NCBI GenBank assembly: GCA_963737555.1 | Contig: CAVTTB010000005.1 | Span: 237,019-301,018, forward strand | DNA from: JAHJQQ01 sp963737555 | Lineage (GTDB): Bacteria > Pseudomonadota > Gammaproteobacteria > Thiohalobacterales > Thiohalobacteraceae | Length of the DNA stretch: 64,000 bases | Direction: 5' to 3' | Part shown: in pieces, positions 18,258 to 26,779 of the stretch | Layout of the letters: each line of letters begins with the position of its first letter | Position numbering within the stretch: position 1 is the stretch's first letter | Made by a program: the position numbers and the translations under genes | Notes under the pieces: generated by a model | What the model was told of the DNA's origin: nothing | The model's database searches: none | Seen by the model: only the letters and a program-made list of their open reading frames with translations

Positions 18258-18345
18258 CCCTAACGGTCTGAGCCAAGGCGGCGAGCCGATCGCGTGCGAA
18301 GCGTCGCAGCCCGCGCAGCGGGCGAACTTGGGCGTGTTGTTAGAG
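18258..18345 (-). other. attC-like site 4 of integron cassette cluster
   Basis: The core sites are CCCTAAC (18258-18264; GTTAGGG on minus) and GTTAGAG (18339-18345; CTCTAAC on minus). Internal arms GAGCCAAG / CTTGGGCG and GCGAGC / GCGGGC flank a central hairpin AGCCCGCGCAGCGGGC. It closely resembles attC 5 in arms and length. Confidence 0.78.
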
Positions 18346-18363
18346 GCATTAAACTCTTCCCCA

Positions 18364-18577
18364 TTACTTATTCTTAAGAACCAGGAAAATCACATAGGCA
18401 CCTAGCGCAGCAAACATAGCGCCCATGGCTATGGCTGGTTCGCCACTCGAGTTCCCATCCAGCCCCTCTCCATAGGCTGCCCTCCTCCTGCATTTTCTTG
18501 GCAAGGATCACCTTGATGCCAAACGCGAGCAGCAAAGCACCCACCACACCCCAAAGTATTTTCAGCGGCTTTGGCAT
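18364..18577 (-). CDS. Integron cassette gene, small membrane protein, one frameshift
   Basis: The first half in one frame reads MPKPLKILWGVVGALLLAFG then IKVILAKKMQEEGSLW. The second half in another frame reads GLDGNSSGEPAIAMGAMFAA then LGAYVIFLVLKNK, stop at 18364. Both halves carry a membrane helix, giving a plausible ~70-residue two-helix protein with a one-base shift near 18470. It lies between attC 4 and attC 5. Confidence 0.55.
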
Positions 18578-18590
18578 TTGTGTTTTGTGC

Positions 18591-18678
18591 CTCTAACGAC
18601 TGAGCCCAGACGCGCGAGCCGCGTTGCGGCGAAGCGTCCCAGCCCGCGAAGCGGGCGTACTTGGGCGCATAGTTAGAA
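18591..18678 (-). other. attC-like site 5 of integron cassette cluster
   Basis: The core sites are CTCTAAC (18591-18597; GTTAGAG on minus) and GTTAGAA (18672-18678; TTCTAAC on minus). Arms GAGCCCAGACGCGCG / CGTACTTGGGCGC and the inner hairpin AGCCCGCGAAGCGGGC are nearly the same as in attC 4. The stop codon of the 18673-19097 gene is inside the core site. Confidence 0.8.
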
Positions 18679-19097
18679 CTCCCATGTCCCTGCCGCCCTT
18701 CTTTTGATTCGCTCCGCCTCGGTTACTACCTCGATCTTATTTACTGCGCCACCAATAACCAAACAACGAAAAACATTACCAGAATCTCCAGATGCCGCAT
18801 CGTCGTTCCTTAAAATACCCTCTACTTGGATTAGCGCTTTATCATCATGAGCTGTAACCACGATTTTTAAAGCATCCTCACTGGCCGCAATATGCCCGGT
18901 AGACACTAACTCATTCTTACAAAGGCGAGTGACACAGATACTTTCTTTAAATTCTTCTGGATCATTGCAGCGAATCACTCTAAAGCCATCGCGTTTACTA
19001 GTAGAGATAACCAAATACTGGATCAGAGACAATGCCAAATAGATGCAACGACGGTAATTACGGTTATCGCGCTTGCTATGATTATGACTTTTCGCAT
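18673..19097 (-). CDS. Integron cassette gene, membrane-anchored hypothetical protein, one frameshift
   Basis: From ATG 19097 the frame reads MRKVIIIASAITVITVVASI, a membrane anchor or signal peptide, and then ends after a few residues. The downstream frame continues from SLIQYLVISTSKRDGFRVI to the end (KRRAAGTWEF). A one-base shift near 19030-19045 would join them into ~140 residues. Four Cys occur in the soluble part (IRCN, ICVTRLC, FRCL). No family was recognised. It is the first cassette of the cluster. Confidence 0.55.
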
Positions 19098-19103
19098 AAG
19101 GAG

Positions 19104-19157
19104 TTCTAACTAAAGTTAGAGTTCCCAAAAGCCTCCTTTGCAAAGGCGCTTTTGGGA
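19104..19157. other. Hairpin and core-site-like sequence at the promoter-proximal end of the cassette cluster
   Basis: A core-like TTCTAAC (19104-19110; GTTAGAA on minus) lies 7 bp upstream of the first cassette gene. It is followed by a long stem, CCCAAAAGC...GCTTTTGGG (19124-19156), with inner CCTTTG/CAAAGG. A second GTTAGAG is at 19115. This is where attI and then intI would be expected, but no integrase gene follows. The hairpin could be a terminator for plus-strand reading or a decayed attC. Confidence 0.45.
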
Positions 19158-19318
19158 CCTAATAATTTTTCAGCTGTTTTCATTTCAGACATTTAATCAT
19201 TTTTATTGGGCTTCTTTCGATATTTATTGGTCGCGCAGTTTTCTTTCATTCCCATCGACCACAAAACTCGGCTCTCACGGCCGTGCGTCGAATCAATCGA
19301 ATCTCCACTGCCTCGCTG

Positions 19319-20041
19319 TTACCCCCGCACCCCCGCCACCTGCCTCAACCCCGTCCAAAGAATCATCAGCTGCTGACGATACATCGCGCCGATGCCCGCG
19401 GGATTGCTCAAACGCAAAGCGAGCGGAACACCGTAGAAGATCGACACCAGCGCGACCATGGTGGTTGGCAGGTGTGCGTTGCGCGGCAGTTCGCCTTGGT
19501 CGATGGCGCGTTGCAGTGCAGTGGCGAGCACTTGCTCCAGACTTTGATCGGGCATGGCTTCGATGCCGGGTTGGTCGGGGAAGGCGAGGCGGCGTTCGTC
19601 GACTTCGAGCGGTGCGGGGGCTTGGCGTTGGCGGGTGCGGGCCTGCCAGGCGATGAGTTCGCCGGCGGCACCGGGGGCGGTTTGGAATTGTTGCGCGGCG
19701 CGGTCGAACACGGCGGCCACGACACCGAGTCCGCTGCTGTCGCCAGTTGCGCTTGGGGCGGCCAGGGCCTGTTGGCCGTGCCAGGCCAGTTCCACCGACC
19801 AGAGTTGGCTGAGGTAGGCGAGCAGGTCGGACTTCTTGGGGAAGTAATTGAAGAAGGTCGCCTCGGACACTTCGACCCGGTCGCAGAGGTCGCGCACCAT
19901 CAGGTCGTCGAGGGACACCTGTTCGAGCTGTTCGCGCAGGGCGCGGGCGAGGCGGATGCGGGTCTGGTAGTACTTGCGTTCGCGGAGCGGGATCTTGGCG
20001 GAACCCGGGGCGGGACGGGGAACGGGGATCGGCGTCGACAT
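19319..20041 (-). CDS. TetR/AcrR family transcriptional regulator
   Basis: This is a 240-residue regulator. An N-terminal HTH (residues ~25-75: YQTRIRLARALREQLEQVSL, MVRDLCDRVEVSEATFFNYF) carries the TetR signature SEATFFNYFPKKSDLLAYL. The C-terminal helical domain should bind an unknown ligand. A Pro-rich N-terminal tail precedes the HTH. It is transcribed away from the cassette-proximal repeats, and no adjacent transporter indicates its target. Confidence 0.85.
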   Translation of the reverse strand: MSTPIPVPRPAPGSAKIPLRERKYYQTRIRLARALREQLEQVSLDDLMVRDLCDRVEVSEATFFNYFPKKSDLLAYLSQLWSVELAWHGQQALAAPSATGDSSGLGVVAAVFDRAAQQFQTAPGAAGELIAWQARTRQRQAPAPLEVDERRLAFPDQPGIEAMPDQSLEQVLATALQRAIDQGELPRNAHLPTTMVALVSIFYGVPLALRLSNPAGIGAMYRQQLMILWTGLRQVAGVRG

Positions 20042-20182
20042 GCGGCTGTCTCCTTCGGAATACCCAAATAGTTCGAGATATTTATAGACTACTCTAAGTT
20101 TTTATAAAAGGCTGGTTAGGGAGATTTCCCCAGTTATGATTTTTATACTGATTGTTTTAAGATCAGATAAATATTGGCTTTG

Positions 20183-20282
20183 GTAGGAGCGGCCGCTGGC
20201 CTCGAAAGGCTGCATCGCCACCGCGGCCAGTGCCCCAGGGCAGTCTCTCGGCGCAAGCGCCTCACCTTCAGGCCGCTCCTAC
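20183..20282. repeat. GTAGGAGCGGCC inverted repeat (REP-like)
   Basis: The perfect 12-bp arms GTAGGAGCGGCC (20183-20194) and GGCCGCTCCTAC (20271-20282) enclose 76 bp. This palindrome type is common in Pseudomonas and Xanthomonas relatives. It fills most of the ~310-bp gap between the divergently oriented TetR and TauE-like genes; no other feature is seen there. Confidence 0.7.
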
Positions 20283-20358
20283 GGGGTCGGGTTGGGGACA
20301 TTTTTTGGTTCGAGATTGGCCCTGGCTGACGTACCATTGCCCGATTCACCCACCTTTC

Positions 20359-21162
20359 ATGACTCCCGGAATCCGCCCTTTGGACCTGCTCCTGCTTGCA
20401 CCCTTTCTGATCGGCCTCGCCAGCGGGCTGCATTGCGTGGGCATGTGCGGCGGGATTATCGGGGCGCTGAGCCTGAGTCTGCCGCCGACGGTGCGGGCGC
20501 GGCGGGCGCATCTGCTGATCTACACCCTGACCTATAGCCTTGGGCGCATCACCAGTTATGGCTTGGCCGGCGCGCTGATGGGCGGGTTGGGCGGCCAGGT
20601 GTTCGGCACGCTCAGCCCCGAATACGGCCATGCGCTGTTGCGCGGGTTGGCGGCGCTGTTGCTGATCGGCATGGGCCTGTACCTGGCCGGTTGGTTTCCC
20701 AAATTCGCCCAGTTGGAACGCCTCGGCGTGCCCTTGTGGAAACGCCTCGAACCGCTCGGCCAACGGCTGTTGCCGGTGCGTTCGCTGCCGCAGGCCTTGG
20801 GCTTCGGTCTGGTGTGGGGCTGGTTGCCCTGCGGTTTGGTGTATTCGACGCTGTTGTGGTCGGCCTCGTCGGGCAGCGCCGGGCGCGGCGCCCTATATAT
20901 GGTGGCGTTCGGTCGCGGCACCTTGCCGGCGGTGCTGACCACCGGCCTGCTCACCGGCTGGGTGACGCGGCTGATGCGCCAGCCCAAGGCGCGCGCGGTG
21001 ATCGGCGTGAGTCTGATTGTGTTTGGTCTGGCCAGTCTCTGGTTCGCGCCCGATCATGCGGGGCATGTGCCTGCGGGTCAAGGCCGGGGCCGAGGCTGCG
21101 GCTGCCAAATGACTCACATCAATTACATCCGCACGCGCATCATTGATATTATGCGGAACTGA
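20359..21162 (+). CDS. TauE/SafE (UreH/CcoS-neighbour type) membrane protein
   Basis: From ATG 20359 the protein has ~267 residues with about six membrane helices and the conserved start LLLAPFLIGLASGLHCVGMC, GGIIGALS and GRITSYGLAGALMGGLGG, then LGFGLVWGWLPCGLVYSTL. This is the cytochrome-oxidase-linked sulfite-exporter TauE/SafE family (COG2836), often found beside cbb3 oxidase or copper genes. The GLHCVGMC and LPCG motifs could carry metal. The C-terminus ends with a GRGRGCGC stretch. The position before the sigma-54 activator and copper-receptor genes fits a metal-handling role; that is inference. Confidence 0.75.
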   Translation: MTPGIRPLDLLLLAPFLIGLASGLHCVGMCGGIIGALSLSLPPTVRARRAHLLIYTLTYSLGRITSYGLAGALMGGLGGQVFGTLSPEYGHALLRGLAALLLIGMGLYLAGWFPKFAQLERLGVPLWKRLEPLGQRLLPVRSLPQALGFGLVWGWLPCGLVYSTLLWSASSGSAGRGALYMVAFGRGTLPAVLTTGLLTGWVTRLMRQPKARAVIGVSLIVFGLASLWFAPDHAGHVPAGQGRGRGCGCQMTHINYIRTRIIDIMRN

Positions 21163-21192
21163 GCCAAGCCTTTCGACACGCAGGTGATCGCC

Positions 21193-22152
21193 ATGACACA
21201 CAATAACGGTTCTACGCTGATCGGCAGTTCGCCGGAACTCACCGCCGTGTTGCGCGCCGCGCGCCTGGTGGCGATGACCGATGCGCCCGTGCTGATTCAG
21301 GGCGAAAGCGGCACCGGCAAGGAGCTGCTCGCGACGAACGTGCATCTCGAGAGTCGGCGTCGCGACAATCCGATGATCACGGTCAACTGCGCCGCGCTGC
21401 CGGAGAATCTGGCCGAATCGCTGTTGTATGGTCATCGCAAAGGCGCCTTCACCGGCGCGATCAGCGATCAGCCCGGCTTCATCCCGCAGGCCCATGGCGG
21501 CACGCTGTTCCTCGATGAGATCGGCGAACTGCCGTTGGCCATTCAGGCCAAGCTGCTGCGCTTTCTGGAATCCGGCGAATGCCAATCGGTGGGACACGCC
21601 GCCTGTCACCGCTTGGATGTGCGCGTCATCGCCGCCACCAATCGCGACCTCGCCGCCGAGGTTGCCGCCGGACGTTTCCGTGAAGATTTGTTTTATCGAC
21701 TGAATGTCGTGCCGTTGCAGCTGCCGCCGTTGCGCGAACGCGCCTCGGACATCCATGAACTGCTGCACCACTACACCGCGCAGGTCGCTGAACGCTACGC
21801 GCTCGACATGCCACGCTACAGCACGCAGACCTTGCAGCATCTGCAAGCCTACGCCTGGCCGGGCAATGTGCGCGAGCTGCGCAATCTGTGCGAGCGCGTG
21901 GTGATTCTGTGCGGCGGACGCGAAATTCAACCCGAGAATCTACCGCAGGAAATTCGTCAGCCGCTGCCGCGCAATACCCAAGGCAGCGGTTTCAATCTGC
22001 CACCGGAAGGCGTGCGTCTCGATGAAGTCGAAGTCACGCTGATCCGTCAGGCGCTGGTGCAAACCGACGGCAACCGCTCGCGTGCCGCGCGTCTGCTCGG
22101 ACTGACGCGCGACACCTTTCTCTATCGGCTGAAGAAATACGCGATCGAGTAG
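21193..22152 (+). CDS. Sigma-54-dependent Fis-family transcriptional activator
   Basis: This protein has ~319 residues. It opens directly with an AAA+ domain: Walker A GESGTGKE, the sigma-54 contact loop KGAFTGAISDQPGF, Walker B GGTLFLDEIGELP, and sensor regions ATNRDL and WPGNVREL. The C-terminal Fis-type HTH reads NRSRAARLLGLTRDTFLYRL. No receiver or GAF domain precedes it, as in PspF-like activators, so the control input is unknown. ATG 21193 follows AGGTGA. Its likely targets are nearby, but no clear -24/-12 promoter was found. Confidence 0.88.
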   Translation: MTHNNGSTLIGSSPELTAVLRAARLVAMTDAPVLIQGESGTGKELLATNVHLESRRRDNPMITVNCAALPENLAESLLYGHRKGAFTGAISDQPGFIPQAHGGTLFLDEIGELPLAIQAKLLRFLESGECQSVGHAACHRLDVRVIAATNRDLAAEVAAGRFREDLFYRLNVVPLQLPPLRERASDIHELLHHYTAQVAERYALDMPRYSTQTLQHLQAYAWPGNVRELRNLCERVVILCGGREIQPENLPQEIRQPLPRNTQGSGFNLPPEGVRLDEVEVTLIRQALVQTDGNRSRAARLLGLTRDTFLYRLKKYAIE

Positions 22153-22176
22153 TAAACTGCTCGCGATGGCAGCGGC

Positions 22177-22626
22177 TTAGGGTTGCTGTAACGTCGCCTC
22201 TCCAGTCTCGGGGCGATCGGTCACAAACGCGATACGGCTGATACCGGCAGTCTGTGCCAGCGCCATCACCTCCGTCACGCGCTCGTAGCGCGTGGCGCGA
22301 TCTGCCCGCAGGTGTATTTCCGGTTCGGTTATGCTGGCTTGGGCCACCACTGCCAGCCGTGCCGCAAGTTCCGACAGTTCGACAGCATCGCCATCCATGA
22401 GCAGTTTTCCTTGCGCATCCAGCGCAACCTGAATCGCTTTGGGTTCCTCATCCATCCGGGTCGCATCGACCTTGGGCAGATCGATGGATACGGCCTGGTG
22501 AAACAGCGGCGCGGTGATGATGAAGACCACCAGCAGGACCAGCATGATATCCACCAGCGGAATGACGTTGATCTCCGCCATCGGCTGGCTGTTGCCCACT
22601 GGGTTGCCGTTGTAGCTGAATGCCAT
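22177..22626 (-). CDS. exbD: ExbD/TolR biopolymer transport protein
   Basis: This protein has ~149 residues. One N-terminal membrane helix with the essential Asp (NVIPLVDIMLVLLVVFIITA) is followed by a periplasmic domain (LPKVDATRMDEEPKAIQVAL, IHLRADRATRYERVTEVMAL). Start ATG 22626 has GAGGA upstream, and the longer in-frame extension overlaps exbB. It works with ExbB and TonB to power outer-membrane transport using the proton gradient. It lies next to exbB and the copper receptor. Confidence 0.9.
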   Translation of the reverse strand: MAFSYNGNPVGNSQPMAEINVIPLVDIMLVLLVVFIITAPLFHQAVSIDLPKVDATRMDEEPKAIQVALDAQGKLLMDGDAVELSELAARLAVVAQASITEPEIHLRADRATRYERVTEVMALAQTAGISRIAFVTDRPETGEATLQQP

Positions 22627-22636
22627 CGTTGTATCC

Positions 22637-23371
22637 TCAGCGCGTCTGCTTGGCACGCAGCGCAGTGACGTTCGCGGCCTTCGCGTGCGCGTCCAAGCGC
22701 ACGCCGGCAACCAGATAGGCATGCAGCCCATTGGCGAAACCGTCCAGTTGCGCCAGCACCAAGCGGTTGGCGCGGGTAAAGGCGTTGTAGGCAAGCACCG
22801 CGGGAAGCGCCACGAACAGGCCCGCCGCCGTCATGATCAGCGCCTCGCCCACCGGTCCCGCGACCTTGTCGAGCACCACCTGCGTGGAACCCGACAGTGC
22901 GATCAGCGCGTGATAGATGCCCCACACCGTTCCGAACAGGCCGACGAAGGGCGCGGTAGAGCCCACCGAGGCGAGCATGGTCAGTCCACGTTCCACGCGC
23001 GCCTGCGCATAAACGATGGACTGTTGCAGCGTGCGCCCGATAAATTCGCTGGCATCCACGCCCGCGCCGATACCGCCCGCGGACTTCTCTTCCCAGGCCT
23101 GCGTGGCGAGGACCGCATCGATCGCCACTTGGGAGAAGACGCCGGTTGTATCCTCCGCACGGATCGACTCGATCGCTGCGGCCCGCGACTCGGCCTGCCA
23201 GAAACCGTTCAGCGAGCGCCGGATCGTGCGCTGGAACCGCAGTTGTGCAATCGTCTTGCCGACGATGATGTACCAGCTCAACACCGACATCAGCAACAGC
23301 GTCAATGCGACCCCGTGGATGACGGTGTCGCCATGCGCCCAGAAATGTTCGAAACCGAGTTTCTCGTTCAT
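22637..23371 (-). CDS. exbB: ExbB/MotA/TolQ family proton channel
   Basis: This protein has 244 residues and three membrane helices. The first helix is VALTLLLMSVLSWYIIVGKT. The MotA/ExbB core LTMLASVGSTAPFVGLFGTVWGIYHAL and the last helix VGEALIMTAAGLFVALPAVL are intact. It pairs with the exbD gene 10 bp downstream. The order receptor, exbB, exbD suggests that this trio is dedicated to one substrate, probably copper. Confidence 0.9.
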   Translation of the reverse strand: MNEKLGFEHFWAHGDTVIHGVALTLLLMSVLSWYIIVGKTIAQLRFQRTIRRSLNGFWQAESRAAAIESIRAEDTTGVFSQVAIDAVLATQAWEEKSAGGIGAGVDASEFIGRTLQQSIVYAQARVERGLTMLASVGSTAPFVGLFGTVWGIYHALIALSGSTQVVLDKVAGPVGEALIMTAAGLFVALPAVLAYNAFTRANRLVLAQLDGFANGLHAYLVAGVRLDAHAKAANVTALRAKQTR

Positions 23372-23463
23372 GGCTTGTCCTCTTCCGACTCTAAGGTGGC
23401 AGACACGAGGCGATGTTCACCTCGCGCCTGCCGTTCGCAAGTCTCGCAGCCTCAGCACGCCAC

Positions 23464-25790
23464 TCAGAACTTCACGGTCACAGCCGTGTAGAACGAACGC
23501 CCCATGCCGGGGACAGTCGTGCCCCAAGCAACATCGGTTCCCGACATGGTCTTGCCCTGTCCGAGGTAGGCGCCGCCCAGCGGGTGGTCGTAGAGCTTGT
23601 CGGCCAGGTTGTCGACACCGACGTCGAGCCGAACCTGCTTCCAATCGTAGCTGCCGCGTAAGTTGAAGAGGTTGTAGCTGTCGGTGCCTTGCTCGTTGCG
23701 CTCCCAGGACAGCCGATCCTTTTCATCGACCCACTGCCACTCGACAGCGCCGGTCCAGCCGCCGAGATTCTGGACGACTGCCACCGTGGTGTTGAGCGGC
23801 ATCATGTTGTAGAGGTTGTCGTCGGTCGTGCGGTTCTCGCCATGGACATAGTTCAACATGCCGTTCAGCGTGAACTCGCCAAAGCCTTCGGCCTTCGCCA
23901 GCGGCATGAACCCGGAGACGTCGAGCCCGTAGAGACGCGCCTCCTGGTTGACGAAGCGGAGATAGACGAACGCGTCCTCCACCACTAGATTGTTGGCGGT
24001 GCAAACTGCGGTCATGTCCATAGGCGAAGCGCCGGAGCAGCGCGCGGCGTCGATGTAATCATCGACATGCGTGAAGTACGGCGTGACCTTGAGCCCCCAT
24101 TGATTCTGATCGGCGTCATGCCAGTCGGCCGTGGCGCTCAGGGTATGCGCGGTTTCGGGGTCCAGATCGAGGTTGCCGACATAGCCGTTGCCGTCGCCGG
24201 CCCAATTGATCATGCGCATCGACATGCCGTGGGTCGACCATGTGTAGCGCTCATACAAGTTGGGCGAGCGCGTCTTCTGGGAATAGCCGAACTCGTACGG
24301 TCTGCATGGCCGATGGCGTGAAGCGGGCCAGTGCGGTCGCATCCAGGTTGTGGTCGGTGATGTCGCGGTCGGCGGCATTGAAGGCAGCCGCGTCGGCGGT
24401 GCTGTACGTCGGGCTGTAGCCTTGCACGTCACCGGTGTTCATATCCACCGTTTCGTGGCGCAGTCCGAACTGCGTGAGCCATTGCGGATTCCACTGCGCT
24501 TCCCATTCGGCGAACACGGCGAGACGATCACGTTCGCCATCGCGGATATTCCAGAACGTATCGGGCCACATCCCCTTGCCGGACGGATCCCACCAGTCAT
24601 CCAGGCGGTACTGCTGCACTTCACCACCCACCCGGAGCAGATCGCGGGACGACAGCTCGATATCACCCTTGACGACCACGCCGGTGTTTTCACCGTCGGT
24701 ATCCATCGGCATGCCGGCCGCACAGCCCATCATGCCAGGACTGGGAACACAGGGTACGCCATCGGCGGTCGGCATGCCGGTATTGGAGCCGTACCAGTAA
24801 AGCTTGTCGTCGCCGAACTGCATTTTGTGCCGCGTCTTTTCGTTATAGGCACGCGCTTCCAGGTCGCCCCAGTCATATTGCCCCTCGTAGCGCAGATTGA
24901 TCTGATCGCTGTCGTTGCCGGTCATGTCCATGCGCTGGTTCGGCCAACCCTGATAGGGGATGTCCTGCCAGCCCAGTGTCAGCTCGACCAGATGATTTTC
25001 ATTGCGCAGGGCGAATGCCAGGGACTGATTCCTCGATTTATAACTGGATGAGCCGACCTCGTCGGCATCCAGCCAGCCCCGGCCCGCGGCCGCCGGCCCG
25101 GCCGGCTTGAAATCGCCCCCGGCCGTGTAGTTGTCGGCTTCCGCAGTGGAACCCGCGTACGTCACGCTCAGTTTGTCGCTGGCGATGGTTGCCGAGACAT
25201 TGCCGCCAAAGGCATCGCCATTGCTGCGATAAAAGGCGCCGGCCTCACCGGTGGTCAGCGTGCCCTGTCCGGGCTTCGGCGAATACCGGATCCGGCGAGT
25301 CGACCACAATGGTACCGCCGATGCTGTCGCCGCCGACGCTCACCGGGACGATGCCGGCGAATACCTGGCTGCTTCCCACATTGGACGGATCAATGTACGA
25401 GAGCGGTGGGTTCATGTGGTTGCCGCAGGCGGAAATCAGATCCATGCCGTCGACCTTGATGCGCAGGCGGTCATCGGCCAGGCCGTGGATTGCCGGCAGA
25501 CTGGATACGCCGCCCGCACCGTAAAGGCTCACGCCCGGAACAGCGCGCAACAGTCCAGCGGTATCGCTGGTAGATGCGCTCAGGGAATCCAGAGTTTCCT
25601 CGGCGACCGAGGATGCGCCCAGTGAGTCTTCGATCTTGGGCGCGCTCACGACAACTTCCGACAACGACGGCGTATCGGCAAATGCCGCCACCGGCAGCAC
25701 AGCCATGGCTGTGAAAAGCGCCGCGCAGAGTGGTTTCATCTCGAGCTGGTGCATCCTCATGGATAGCCCTCTTCCTGTTTCCTGTTTCAT
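23464..25790 (-). CDS. TonB-dependent copper receptor (NosA/OprC type), two frameshifts
   Basis: After a signal peptide (ending VAAFA) come a plug domain with TonB-box-like SLSEVVVSAPK, GLLRAVPGVSLYGAGG and the OprC/NosA signature DGMDLISACGNHMNPPLSYI. A ~600-residue barrel follows, ending in the aromatic strand AVTVKF. Met- and His-rich loops (PGMMGCAAGMPMDTDG, HGMSMRM, ASPMDM) fit copper. Frames change near 25275-25305 and 24290-24310, so the gene is drawn as one unit. NosA of Pseudomonas stutzeri is needed for N2O-reductase copper; no nos gene is in this window. Confidence 0.82.
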
Positions 25791-25832
25791 GGCGTTACCT
25801 TTATTGGGTTTGGTTTGTCTGTGGAAAAAATT

Positions 25833-26639
25833 CTATTTACCGCCGAGCCGAAACACGATCGGCACCACCACGCTTGCGGCGACGGCCCTGTCTCCATGCC
25901 GCGCCGGCACGAAGCGCCACCGTTTCACCGCCTCCAGCGCGGCGCTATCCAAGAGCAGGTGACCGCTGCTTGCACGGATCTCGACCCGCTCCGCCGTGCC
26001 CTGCGCGCTGACTTGCACCAACAGCAGCACCTTGCCCTGCTCACCCTTGCGCTGGGACATGGCGGGATAGACCGGCGGGGGATTGTTCAGATAATCAGCA
26101 TCGAAACGCGCCTCGGTCACGGCCGGGACAGCACGCGGCGCATGCGTGCGAGCTTCAGCAACCTGCGCTTGCGGCGGCGCGATCTGTAGCGGTGGCTGCG
26201 GTTCAACTTTCCGGACGGTCGCGCGCGCGGCTGGCTTGCGCGGCACCGGCGCACGGACTGCCGGGGGTGCCAGCTTCGGCGGCGCCTGCACAGGTTCGGG
26301 CATAGCCTCGGGAACGACGACGGGGGGTGCGGGTACCGCGACTTCGACCAAACGCACGTAGACCCGGTTAGGCTCGAGTACCGCTGGCAGGTCTTGCCGC
26401 ACATGAAGAATCCAGACGACGAATCCGGCATGCAGGCAGAGCACGACGATAAATATGCTGACGCGCCCCGCCCAGGGACCATTACTGTCCATGCCGGCGA
26501 ACGGGATCGCGTTGGGCGCCTTGAGGATGCCGGAATTCATCTCCGGGCTATCAGCAGATAGCATGCCAATATTTATCTGGCTGAATGCTGACGTATTTTT
26601 TATATCCGCGCCCGTAGAAGCGCGAGGTATCACACACAA
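25833..26639 (-). CDS. TonB family energy transducer
   Basis: The protein has up to 268 residues: a cytoplasmic lead, a membrane helix (VSIFIVVLCLHAGFVVWIL), a long Pro/Ala/Lys-rich periplasmic spacer and a C-terminal TonB domain (NPPPVYPAMSQRKGEQGKVL, SSGHLLLDSAALEAVKRWRF, VVPIVFRLGGK). It is adjacent to the receptor and on the same strand, so it probably serves it with ExbB/ExbD. The true start is uncertain: ATG 26540 or 26492 would still retain the membrane helix. Confidence 0.8.
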   Translation of the reverse strand: MCVIPRASTGADIKNTSAFSQINIGMLSADSPEMNSGILKAPNAIPFAGMDSNGPWAGRVSIFIVVLCLHAGFVVWILHVRQDLPAVLEPNRVYVRLVEVAVPAPPVVVPEAMPEPVQAPPKLAPPAVRAPVPRKPAARATVRKVEPQPPLQIAPPQAQVAEARTHAPRAVPAVTEARFDADYLNNPPPVYPAMSQRKGEQGKVLLLVQVSAQGTAERVEIRASSGHLLLDSAALEAVKRWRFVPARHGDRAVAASVVVPIVFRLGGK

Positions 26640-26779
26640 GCTGCGTTATATGCCACAGCCCGCGTCCTTACATCGATGTAGAAAAGAAGCACTAACGCGG
26701 TCTGGCGGTTGGGTTGTCGATTTTTTTCAAGCGCTACGCTGAGCGAGCCACTTACACTTATCGAGACTGGTTCGCTCGC

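Noticed and set aside
21109..21122. ATGACTCACATCAA as an FNR box for the sigma-54 activator
   Set aside because: The left half-site is imperfect (ATGAC) and the site lies inside the coding end of the TauE-like gene, so support is too weak.
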